This document shows positions 11,010 through 21,200 of a DNA stretch of 35,777 bases, piece after piece. Made by a program: the position numbers and the translations under genes. Below the pieces are notes generated by a model. That model was given only the letters and a program-made list of their open reading frames with translations. It searched no databases and had not been told where the DNA came from. Positions within the stretch are counted from its first letter, which is position 1. Each line of letters begins with the position of its first letter. The stretch spans positions 1 through 35,777 of the forward strand of contig JANBPT010000440.1 of NCBI GenBank assembly GCA_027575765.1, in the 5' to 3' direction. Source of the stretch: Tieghemiomyces parasiticus. Lineage: Eukaryota > Kickxellomycota > Dimargaritomycetes > Dimargaritales > Dimargaritaceae.

Positions 11010-13061
11010 TCACAAACGCCATGTAGAGCAGTCAGGGTCGGGAAAGAGCGTATCGAGATCCTCAGGACAATACACAGGTGGGCCAGATTTGAATGCGAAG
11101 AACACCTCGGTCCCTACGGGTACGTACCCAGCCCCGGCCGTAGGCCCTACATTGAATATGGTCTGCCGGTGGTAGACTCGCAACGTTTTGACACCCAACT
11201 GGTTATATATGGCCCGGAACGCCGCATTACCTACAAGCGGGGCAAACTCCAGCACAACATTGATCGTCCGCCTGCCAATCAGCTCCATATGCTTCAACAG
11301 GGTCATGGCCGCCAGGATCTGGGCTACACCGGCGGCCTTACCTTGGCCCACAATGTAGACCTGGGCGCCTGCCGGGGACTGCATAATCGCCCCAAAAAAC
11401 GTGGCGTCGAGGGCGTGTGCAATGTCCCTAGCCTTATCCAGGTACCTTGGGTAGACACGGCTACCCGTCCACAAGGGCGGCCATTGTTGGCCTTCGGACT
11501 CGAGACTCTTTGTGACGGTTTTAAGGATATGGGAGCTTGGTGTCCAGGTTTGGTAGTTTAGCGCCAGGACCACGGCCTGTTGGTCCTGTGTCGTTCCCAC
11601 CACCGCCTTCAGCTGACTTTTACCAATGTGCTGGCCGTGGATTTCAAATATTTTGGACTCGTCAACGCCGTCGTTCTTCGGTTCACCAGTCCGCTTCCAC
11701 ACGGCCTCGATGAAGCTATGAATAGCCAATGGATGGGAGAGATATATACATACATATACATATATGTATATAGAAACAGCCGGAATGGTTATATGTAGGG
11801 GAAGGGAGGGGATTAGTGCTTAAAATGGCGGAGCGTAAAATATATACCGAAGGTCAGCCGTCGGCTGATTCGGCCACCGTAAACTGGCAAAACCTATCAC
11901 CAGCGAGGAAAAATAAATAAATCTCACTTACGAGTTCGATTTGCGGATAATAACCTGATCTTCCTCCGTAACCCTCTGCTTCATACTTAGCCGCCCGAAA
12001 CGGGTCTCTATCGAACCGGCCTGGGATGAGATATCCAGCTGACCGCTGGATTTGGACCGCATAAGGCGGTTAGACATGCGGCGGGTTCTAGCTAGAATGC
12101 TGGTGGGCAGCGGGGCTTGGTATCGGACAACCACCGGGGGCGCAGTAGGTGTCTGATTCTGGGAATATCCGTAGCGACCTGGATAATACGTCGGCCCCTC
12201 CCCTGGGATGGCCCGGGTGACTGGCGCGGCCGCAGTGGCAGCGGTGTTGTGGTCCTGAGTATCAGTCACCGGCTCGTCCGACATTCGCACGTTGACGGAT
12301 GGAGGCATACGGCGAGCCCCTGTCGCTTGACCTACGTTTCCAGAATCACTATCACCTTGGCCATCCGAGCCAAAAGATACGCTGAACCCGTCGAGTTTTT
12401 CGGTATGGTATGGGCCCGAGGGGTTGAAGGAGGCGTGCATCCTAGCGTTCAAGTCCTGTATTTGGCCCATCATTTCCATGTATTTGTAATATTGCTGCTG
12501 CTGCTGCAACTGCTGCTGGAGCCTCTGCGAGTCGACCATTGGGTGGGTCTGGAGGGCCGGATTCACGTATCCGCTGGGCTGGATGTCGTAATATTGGGGA
12601 TCTATAGTCGCCGCAGAAGCCCTTGGGTAAGGTCTGTTGGACCGAGGGCGTTGAATATCGTCGCTTTGGTGACCCTGGGAGGAGTGGAATGCCTGTCCAT
12701 CGAATACCGGCGGTGGGTGACCGGTACCGAAGTCTAAATTGCCAAAATCTGCCGGGTGGGTGTAGTACGCGCGTTTGGAGAGCTGTACCTCGGTGGCCCT
12801 CGTAGCGTCTCCACCGTCCAAGCTGCCTTGAACACCGTGAAGAGCCAGCTGCAATAAAGGGAAAATGGATCATAGGTAAGCCAGGGCAATTTGGTTGGGG
12901 GTAGTGCAAGTCGTTAGCCTCAATGACCATCCAACTATCGTGAAAGCTACTATACCATTTATACCTCGGTGGCCAATGATCGACCTGTATGGTAGATTCT
13001 CTAAAATTAAACCCAACCTCTGTACACTTACCAGTAGCAAAGCTACAGGAAACGCCTGCAT
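11010..13061 (-). CDS. Secreted Tyr/Gln-rich protein with degenerate lipase domain, pseudoenzyme (3 exons)
   Basis: Exons are 13061-13032, 12848-11932 and 11715-11010. Introns are 183 bases (phase 0, GTAAGT to TTGCAG) and 216 bases (phase 2, TC|GTAAGT to TCATAG). The product is 550 residues. The 10-codon first exon MQAFPVALLL joins LALHGVQGS to form a clear signal peptide. Residues 35-300 are Tyr/Gln/Pro-rich with a Gln run (QQQLQQQQQYYKYMEMM) and basic Ser clusters (RTRRMSNRLMRSKSS). The C-terminal region from about 302 aligns with the neighbouring lipase: FAPLVGNAAFRAIYNQLGV matches its GPMVGNSQFVTYYNALNI, and PVYCPEDLDTLFPDPDCS matches AVYCPMDTYTLERDPDCS. Catalysis looks lost: GHSLG is GQGKA (Gly441 in place of Ser), the oxyanion RGT is replaced by NYQ, the Asp position reads RQTIF, and the protein ends just after DPDCS, before the catalytic His. 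The phase-2 intron is shared with the paralog. Confidence 0.84.
11742..11772. repeat. TATA/TACA microsatellite in intron 2 of the pseudolipase gene
   Basis: An alternating TATATACATACATATA tract just inside the 3' end of the phase-2 intron (11716-11931). It lies about 27 bases from the acceptor, in the usual branch-point and pyrimidine-tract zone. Confidence 0.8.
12493..12518. repeat. CTG/CAG trinucleotide repeat coding for a Gln run
   Basis: Plus-strand TTG/CTG units, one interrupted by CAA, read on the minus strand as mostly CAG codons for a Gln run in the pseudolipase gene's low-complexity region. Confidence 0.85.
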
Positions 13062-13582
13062 ATTAACGACGGATTGGTAACAATAAAACTGAGGATAGTA
13101 AACCGAACTGAACTTGGGAAAACAAAATAGTAGACATTTAGAAGTAGAGATGAAGCGAGGCCCGGTCACGGTTAATAACCGCCAGCACAATTTAGAGTCA
13201 CTTGGCGGACGAAGTGGTAGAGATGGTCACTACTACGTTTCGGTGGTCAAATTAGCGATGGTCTCCGGAGTCTCGGCCGTAACTAGACGATGATAGTTGT
13301 ACCGAGGGAGAAGAGAGCCGAAGCAGGTTCGCATGGCTACGTAGTCAGCAAGGAAGTGGCGGGGGGCAGAGGCGACCCGAAGTGTGCAGCCCACGAGGGC
13401 GGTCGCACCACATTCCCACCGGCCCAGGTCTACAAGAGAAAACCGCGTGATGACACTAAGTCTTGCGGTGGAGGTTACACCGGGCACCGGGTCCAAAAGA
13501 GGTCATGCTCGCGGCTCGTCCGTTTGTCGTAGACATCTGGACCATAGAGGTTGGGGTGAACCGAGACGATAAGACGAGTGGC

Positions 13583-13608
13583 AAAATAATAATAATAATA
13601 ATATATAT
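13583..13608. repeat. AAT trinucleotide microsatellite followed by AT run
   Basis: Six tandem AAT units followed by ATATAT, in intergenic DNA upstream of the pseudolipase gene. Confidence 0.85.
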
Positions 13609-14012
13609 CCATACGAAACAGGGCGACGGTGTAAGCCCTAAGAAAAATGTTGAAGAGGGGTGTTGTACAGCACACACGGAGAGCTGGTCAGTCTGCGGTA
13701 ATACAGACATGTTGGTGTGAGTGAGCTGTGGAGCGCCGCGGAGCAGACCCTGGCCCACTCTCCTCTTGTATCGAAATGCGGCCATAATCGTATCGGGCAG
13801 GGTCTTTGTACCCTCTAGATAGTAGAGTCCCCGCTCGCTCTTTGCTCAGGCGATAAGGGCGGCGACTGACCTCGCCGGAGCAGGGGAGGCTCCGACCGTC
13901 TACCATTTAGAACGGACCCTGCAATCATACAGGCTAGTCACGGTTAACAGGGAGTGTACAGTAATGTCCGGCGCCAGAACTGCGCCCGCGAGAGGGGAGG
14001 AAAGAATATTTT

Positions 14013-14018
14013 TTTATT
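14013..14018 (-). terminator. Candidate polyadenylation signal for the rhomboid gene
   Basis: TTTATT on the plus strand reads AATAAA on the minus strand, about 124 bases after the stop at 14142, in a T-rich patch. The match is positional only. Confidence 0.35.
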
Positions 14019-14141
14019 AACATGGAAACAAAGGCCGACGCGGTCAAAGCTCCCCATAAATCATTGGTTAACGGTACAAATATGACCCCGCATTGAGGGT
14101 AGACATCAGTGGACCAGCCCCTCTCTCTCTCACCTTTAATT

Positions 14142-15503
14142 CTATTTGTACATGGCCTTGCAGGAGTCAAAGATGGCGGCGCAGGTCAAATTCTTACACC
14201 ACGAGCAGATATCCTCGGGGTCGGTCCCGTTGTAGAAAGTAACGAGGCCCGCCGTGAACAACGTGATAATGACGGCAACTGAAATGACCCACGAAACGAC
14301 ACGGATCGTCTTGGTGTACTTATCGAAGGGCAAATTCGACAAAAAGATGAGCCCAGCAAACAACCCAGCGATGAACCCGCCAATGTGGGCGAAGTTGTCG
14401 ATCCCCGGGAGCAGACCGAGTACAAAAGTGAGGCCGATCGCGATGATGAATTTGAAGAGCTCTAGAGCCGGACTATGAATAAGGTGCCAGTGAAACAGGA
14501 TTTCGAGCAGCTGGCAGGCAAACAGGCCCATGAGGGCCCCCGAGGCACCCACGGAGGCGAAGAGCGGTGGAGACAGGATGGAGCCCAGGACAAGACCGCC
14601 GATGCCGCTCAGGATGTAGATACATCCGAAGCGCCACCATCCAATTTCGCGTTCAAGTTGGGCGCCGTAGGACAGTTGACTGAGGAGGTTGAAGAGGAGG
14701 TGGACGACACCGGCATGGAGGAAGATGGGGAGCACGAACCGGAAGCCCTGGTTGGGGGTCCCGTCGTCAGAGAAGCCGTTGAATCCGCAGAGATCCTCCC
14801 AAGTACACGTCGAATTGGCGGTGTAGATACCGCCGCTGTCCGGGCAGGGCGCGGGCTGGGAGCTGTACGACCCCGGACGCATGCACGGCACGAAGCGGGC
14901 GCCGTTCCGGATGAGCGTGGTCACGGACGGCCCGATCATGTAGTTAAACGGGTCGGTCTGGATGGCACTGCCCGTGAGCTGCTTGTTGGTCACAATTTCT
15001 ATAATCAAAGCAATAATTTGGGCGAGTGTAAAGGCGTAGACCACCCACGGCCGGCGCCGGGCAAAGACACGCTGGAATCCGCGTGGTGGCGGACCCGTCT
15101 GGTGTGGCGGCGATAATGGGCCTCCGTCGTGACCCTTGAGGTCGACCATAGGAATGTGTGGTGGGGTCGGGCCGCCATGCTTGTCGGTGGTGTAGCCCAG
15201 GTGGGCCGTAGAATCCACATTGCCGTGGTGGAAGGACGGGTTACCCGTGTATACACTGGAGTACGCACTGTCGTGGTCGGCGGTTACATGGGAGCGGGGC
15301 GGGTAGAACGGGTCGTTTGGCAGCGGCGACCCGGGACTGCCCAAGAGGTTACGGTGCGGCTGGGAACCGGGACTCCCGAGCGGGTCGTGGAAGCCCGCCT
15401 GGCTGCTATGAACAGTAATGCCATCGTTGGGTTCAGGGAACTCACGTGTCGCTGAGTGAGTGAACTCGGTGTGGTATGGTCCGCCACCGTTGGCGTGGGC
15501 CAT
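14142..15503 (-). CDS. Rhomboid family intramembrane serine protease
   Basis: Rhomboids cut transmembrane substrates inside the bilayer. This intronless gene gives 453 residues from the ATG at 15503 (cgcgccATGG), the first ATG in a frame that stays open further upstream. Residues 1-165 are a cytosolic, Pro/Gly/His-rich disordered tail with repeated LGSPGS. A first helix (WVVYAFTLAQIIALIIEIV) is followed by a Cys-containing lumenal loop (CMRPG, APCPDSGG, CTWEDLCGF), common in fungal and animal rhomboids. HAGVVHLLFNLLSQ is the conserved His/Asn helix. The catalytic dyad is Ser321 in VGASGALMG and His373 in FAHIGGFIAGLFAG, giving an intact active site. At least seven hydrophobic helices can be counted. 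The C-terminal tail has Cys residues (ICSWCKNLTC). It is likely an endomembrane or plasma membrane rhomboid rather than the mitochondrial type, because there is no presequence. Confidence 0.93.
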   Translation of the reverse strand: MAHANGGGPYHTEFTHSATREFPEPNDGITVHSSQAGFHDPLGSPGSQPHRNLLGSPGSPLPNDPFYPPRSHVTADHDSAYSSVYTGNPSFHHGNVDSTAHLGYTTDKHGGPTPPHIPMVDLKGHDGGPLSPPHQTGPPPRGFQRVFARRRPWVVYAFTLAQIIALIIEIVTNKQLTGSAIQTDPFNYMIGPSVTTLIRNGARFVPCMRPGSYSSQPAPCPDSGGIYTANSTCTWEDLCGFNGFSDDGTPNQGFRFVLPIFLHAGVVHLLFNLLSQLSYGAQLEREIGWWRFGCIYILSGIGGLVLGSILSPPLFASVGASGALMGLFACQLLEILFHWHLIHSPALELFKFIIAIGLTFVLGLLPGIDNFAHIGGFIAGLFAGLIFLSNLPFDKYTKTIRVVSWVISVAVIITLFTAGLVTFYNGTDPEDICSWCKNLTCAAIFDSCKAMYK

Positions 15504-17471
15504 GGCGCGACGGAGGTTGTAGATGTGGGAGGTTGGTAGTAATGTGCGCGGTACTGGTGGAGCGCGAGAGAAACGGCTGCGTTGAGGCAAGCGGCGGTGG
15601 CGTTGAACGACAATAGGTTTAGAGTCCTGGTGAGGCCAGGATGAGGGCGGGGCTCGATTTTCGTATAGACTGTGCAAGCGAAGGAGAGATGACAGCGGTC
15701 GTGGTCGGCAAGAAGTAGGGAGGTGTTGAGAAGTGGCCGCTGGCGGAAGGTGGTAGCGGGGACAGGATTGTTGTCGGTTGGTGGCAACCCCCTAGTTTCA
15801 CCACTGGCTTGGCGGAGACTTAATTGGGAAAGAAAGAAAAAAAAGAAGGCCAAAAAAGAAGCGGAGCGGCCGCCACTGCGATGAGATGCGGGCGGACCCA
15901 GGCCCAGGTCCACACACTTGGTGTCGGACCAATCGGGGCAATAGGTGGGACGGGAACTGAACCCTCCCCTGTTGAACAGGTGGGGGGCCGTAGGCTTCTC
16001 CAGCTGCCCTGTTGACTATCCGAGCTGGTAAGGGTGCCGAGTGACGGCCCCTTCACCGCTGAGACGGGCAGTGGTGGGCGATGGCACAGGATGTTGACGA
16101 TGATGAGCGGCAGGCGACGGCAGCCCTGGTGACACCCACCAGTGGTGGCGGCCGTAGCGGTGACACGGCGGCTGTCCACAGCATGCCTGCCTCCTAATGA
16201 CAGCAGACTGGGCACAACCATCGCCCGTTAGCCGCTGCGGGATTCTGCCGGCCGAAAAGCGATCAGCAGACACGCCGGTTGCGTATTATGAGGCTGCCGA
16301 GCATCTGCACTCACTCCGACAGAGTCGGGAAATATTAATGATAAGGGCGAACGACCAGCACGGCCGCATGATTACGCTGTCGTTTGTTTAGCTGTCCGAT
16401 CGCCGGTAATATTTCGTCATCCCAAAACCAAAACACTTCTATCCATGTGGGCTGGGGTGTGGAGGTCATTGTAGGCGGTGACTGTGCAGATACCAATGAT
16501 ATTGCGAATGAGTCTATCAAACGAGGTGGACGGGCTGACCGGCCGCATCGGGGCTAGCAACAGGGTGGCTATGCAGCCATGATTATTTTTTTGACTGGTA
16601 GAAAATATGTGCACCGTCGCAAGTCCGCCATACACTTTTAAAGGGGGTAAAACACGGTGACCAATCAACACGGCGGAAGTCGAATTAGTTGGCCATGCCA
16701 ATGTGGATTCAACAGCCGATGGCATACTTTTAAGGCCGGTGCGACTGATTCGAGTCGGAATGGAGAAAGGGCAAACCCCTGAACCCCTTGAAATTCCAAT
16801 GTACCCTGCTGCGACGTACCCTCCTTCCGCCACTCCTACAGCCTGCTGACTGATTCAGGTGCAACTCTGTAGATTAGTCTTTAATATCACCGATCGACAG
16901 CACGGGAGGACGGGTGAAGGGAGAGGGAGGCGATGCCGAGCAGGAGGCTCGAATGCGGAAGGCCTGAGAGAGCGGACAACGCCCACCCCCTCGGGGTCCC
17001 TTACGAGCCTGGCCCATGCCCTGCGAATGTTTACATCGTGGCCGAGAAACAGGCCACAGACCTCCTGGGGTGCGAATAGTAGGGCATAGGCGGGGGGGGG
17101 CGCAGGGGGGAGGGCACTGAAATGGAGGGCAATGCTTCTTAATTTTCTTCACTCCGCCCGAATAACACCGGCACCCCTACCTAGTGGCTTTGATACGCCA
17201 ACCTCCCGACAGGTGAAACGGCAGGAGAGCAGCATCACCAGCCGAGATAATCTAATATATATACATGTCCATTATGCAGCTCTAATAAAAGCCATGTCTC
17301 ATCACAGCCAATCTTTCGAGAACGCCGACGCCAATATTACCCCGCATCCGGCCACAATGCCCCAGGTGTGGCCCACGCCCCGCCAGCTCCGTTCCTGGGC
17401 TCACCATCGATGGCTACTAACGCACGACCATGGTGCAGCACACAACCCACAAGAGTGCGGGTGTGGGGATG
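15504..17471. other. Gene-free stretch between rhomboid and Sec7 genes
   Basis: This is the upstream flank of the minus-strand rhomboid gene followed by unassigned DNA. Open frames at 15820-16221 and 16417-16833 (-) and 17132-17482 (+) show no domain or plausible splice partner. A short AT tract lies near 17253-17264, and a G-rich patch at about 17091-17112. No gene is called. Confidence 0.4.
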
Positions 17472-18282
17472 GCAAAGCATAAGGATCTTCCGAAACTAAA
17501 AGACATCTTCGGGGGCCAGCCGAGCGTGCTGATCACCTCAACCGTATAATACCCAACTTACGCGGCCAAAGGGGGTTGTTCACAAACAGTCTGCACCCTC
17601 TGCCGTGTCCTATATTTGCCGTCCTACTGCCTTGTTGTGCAAAATATAGCGGGTAAGAATAGACACGCCCCGCCCTTCCCAGCTAGCCAACAGCTTTCAC
17701 ATCTACAACTCCGCCCCACACACACGCTCTTTATTGTACTCCGCCGCGGTTTGGACGTAGCTCCTACCTCTCCCAGCGCTTCACTTTACTGGTAGTCCAA
17801 AGCTCCTCTACCCCGGACCCCGTCGGCTGGTCGGAGCCACTGCCCTCTTGACATCCCGGTCCAGCACAGCACACGACCTCCTCCATCTCCGTTCCTGCGG
17901 CTTACTTCGATCCCATCTGTTCCCGCCACCCTCCTCTCTCGCATCGGATTGCCCCCCCCATCTTCCTGCCCTCTAGGCCACCTTTACCACAACCCATCTC
18001 CACCCTGTCTGGCTACCCCCGCTTCACGAGCGCCGATACGGCGGCCCCACCCTCCCTTCTTTAACGTCTTTGCTGTACCCATTCATTCACCCTCCCATCC
18101 TCGTGCCGCGCGCACCACCTCCCATCGGCTAGGGCAGGCCCCCCCACATTCTAGCTGCCACGCCTGCCACCATCCCCCGCTTTTTGCCACCAACTCTTTC
18201 CCTGCTCATCTAGCCTTTCCTGCCTGTACCACAACCCGCCGGTGCGTTTTCCCGGCGCCCCTGTGCCCTCAGCCCTTCCCCT
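17472..18282 (+). promoter_or_regulatory. Pyrimidine-rich, ATG-free leader of the Sec7 gene
   Basis: There is no ATG in any plus-strand frame between the one at 17469 and the start at 18283, 811 bases. The stretch from about 17680 onward is strongly C/T-rich on the coding strand. This is what a promoter plus long 5' leader for the Sec7 gene should look like, and it supports the choice of 18283 as start. A leader intron cannot be excluded. Confidence 0.5.
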
Positions 18283-21200
18283 ATGCCAACATCGCACCGA
18301 CTCACAGCGGAAGCTTTCCCCGCGCGGGGTCCGCCAGTGTTCCGTATCCATTCAGCACCCGACACCTCCCCGCGCGCGCACAACCTTGGCAAGCCGCATT
18401 CCCATCCGGGGCCGGCGTCGCCTGGTCGACTGGAATCCTCATCGGTTCCTTGTGACGGACCCGTGCTAATGCGGTCCGACGACGCACATGCCTTGTCGCA
18501 CCCGCACCATACTGCCCCCCGCCTACAGAAGAGTCACCGCCAAGGTCCGCCCCCGTCCAGACACCCACCAGAACCACAGGCCTCTAACGGCTGGCACGAA
18601 GACCGATATCGTCCTCCCTCCGAGCCCGAGACCGAACTCAACCCAAAGCGTGTTAGCCATATCAAGCGGCAGCCGGCCATTAGTACCAAAAACCCACGCA
18701 GTAGCTACCGGTTATCCTGCCGGCCCGCGGCCCCCGCTGGCAGCGTCGCAAATCCACCACCACAAGCCCCACGTCCGCGGCCAGAGTCAACAGCTCCGCC
18801 TCCTTCCCGGTCCCAAACCCGGCGGCGGCGCAATGCCCGCAGGTCTAAGACGCTCAGTATCATTGGCCAGGACCCCGCCCCGCAGCAGTTGCAGGACATG
18901 CTCATGTCACCGCTGGATGCCCTGATCCGGCACTTCGCCTCTGAACTCGCTGTCCTGGGCCAAGAGGCCAAAGTGCGGGACCGGCCCGGCCCAGTCATAC
19001 GTAAAGCGCCCGGTCAGGGCCCCCGGCGGGTTGCCATGGCTGACCTGGTCCAGCCGCTGCTGGCCGCCAACAGGGCCGCCGTGACCGATTCGTCCCCACC
19101 CATCACTCCGTCGGCTCCAGATCGCCAGGGGCAGACGGCTAAGACGCCTTCTCCGTCTGTCCGCAGTCAACCTCGGGAGGTCAAGGGGCCCGGTAAATCC
19201 ACCCCATCGGACGATGACCCCGACCCGATACCTCGCTCACCGCCCATCCCGCGATCCCGTCCAGTCCAGCGGTCCCAGGATGTGTTTCAACGGTTGAGCA
19301 TCTACCGGGAGGCCCAGCGTATTGACAGCGCCAATGGAGTGGTCGATACGTCGTTATTGCGTCGATCCCGGTCATTCGCTGATTTTTTTAATGTACTCCA
19401 CGAAAAGGAGCAGGACTTGGCCCGTAGCCATAGTATCTCGCACACCTTTGGGCACGGTTCTCCCAAAGGTCCGATGCCCAACCCTCGTTTCCAAGCGGAT
19501 CAGCGCAGTGGTGTCGGGCGCCGACCAGGTCACCCGGTCACTGCGGCCATCCCTAACCCAGCTCCTGCCATTCTCGCCGGATCGCCCTTGTCCCCCAGCC
19601 CCCCACCAGGCTCACAAATCGAGCGAGCCCTCAGCGTACTGCGTACGCTGTACAAGGCAGCCCCCGGGTCAGAAGCTAGTGGAGGGGAAGAACCGCACCG
19701 GGCTGCGGTTTCTACGGTGCGGTCAGCCAGCCTGGGCTCTGCCCGCGCCTTCCGCGGGGCCGGACGACACGAGACCACCGAACAACTCGCGCTTAGCCAG
19801 GCCCCGCCGCCTATTACACGGGCCCGGTCGGTGTGCGTGCTACGCGCCCCGGCCAGCCCGGTGTCCCAGCAGGCTGAAGTAGTAGTGCTTCGTGGTGGCG
19901 ACGTGATCCTTAACCCAGCCGCCAGCCCCCCCTCCTACCGCGCCCCAATACTGCCTCGCCCAAGCGTCGCGGCTCCCAACAGCACCCCGACCACCCCAGA
20001 AGCGCCCGCCCGCGCTCTACCCCGGCATGACACAGGCTCTGGGGCCTCTCCGACGCTTAAGGCCGAGGCTTCCCCCCTACGTAGCCCGCACAGCTCACCA
20101 GCCCTCTCGGCGCGATCCATTGGTGCCTCGCCGACCTTGAGCCCGGAGACGGCGGCCAGCTCCGAACCCCGCTTCGGCCACTTCAGACCCCCAGTGCCCC
20201 AGTCCCTCGTCCGCCGGCGGCTTCAGTTTGAACCCATGGCCGTCCTGGTGATTGCGCCCTACGGTACCGTCCCCGAAGACCGGCCCCTTAGTACCGCCTT
20301 GCATCGCCGCTCCCGTATATTCGTGGATAACCCACGCTCGGTGCCCACCAGTCCCACGGTGTCCCCGTGTAAATCTGGTACGACAAATTTCGTCCGTTCG
20401 ACCCCGCGCGCCGGTCACCGTCTCTCGACAATCCAAACCCCCGATACAGACCCCCCGCCGCGACTACGCAAGCAAAACACCCGGCGCCACCCCATCACGT
20501 TTTACTACCAGCCGCAGCACGCCGCTTCGGACGGGTCAGGCGGGGCCCGGCCATCGATGCGCGATAGTATCCAGGACCTGAATTACCTCAGCCGTCAGTC
20601 GTTCGAACAGCAACTGCTCGACTCGGTGGGTGCAGACACCGCTTCTCACCTGGACCCCTCAGCCCTGGCCATGGGTAAGGCACGCGTCGACCAGCCTCGT
20701 CCAATTTCCTTCTTTGCATCCAACGACCCAGACCTCCCACAAGCCCTGTCCAGCCGAGACGACCAGTCCGCCTCCACCTTCATCATCCCGCACTCCCTGG
20801 TCAGCCGGGCCCGCAAGAACCGGTTCATCCGTCGCGAGGCCCTGAGTATGGTCCTGCTCGACCAAGTGGTGGACCTCCACATCGAGGAAATGCAGCGGCA
20901 GGCCTCCGAACCCACCCCGCGGATCGGCGGCCTCGGCGTGCCCCATCCAGAAATCACCTTCCTGCGCGAACTCGGCCGTACTGCCCCGAGCGACACCGAT
21001 CGTCTGCCGACCGTCCAGACCCCCATTGCTACCGCCGCTGAGTCTGCCCCCGCCTTACCCGAACTGCCCTTCTCAGCATCGGCCCCCTCGCTAATCGACG
21101 CTTCGCGCCCACCACCGCCCGAGGAGGACCAAACATTCGCTGCCGTGTCTCCGTCACCGCCCCCGCCGCCCAAGGACGGTGACAAGTCGGCGGCTCGGAA

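Larger units (their letters stand above)
13062..14141. other. Intergenic between pseudolipase and rhomboid genes
   Basis: No gene is supported. It includes an (AAT)n/AT microsatellite (13583-13608) and the likely 3' end of the rhomboid transcript near 14013. Small open frames on both strands overlap each other and show no domain. Confidence 0.4.

Noticed and set aside
16417..16833. Minus-strand open frame of 138 codons
   Set aside because: No recognisable domain, no splice partner and no supporting signals; length is within chance expectation.
17949..18455. Open frame of 168 codons, Pro/His/Ser-rich, on the plus strand
   Set aside because: It has no ATG start, lies in the C/T-rich leader and overlaps the true Sec7 start in another frame; the composition explains the openness.
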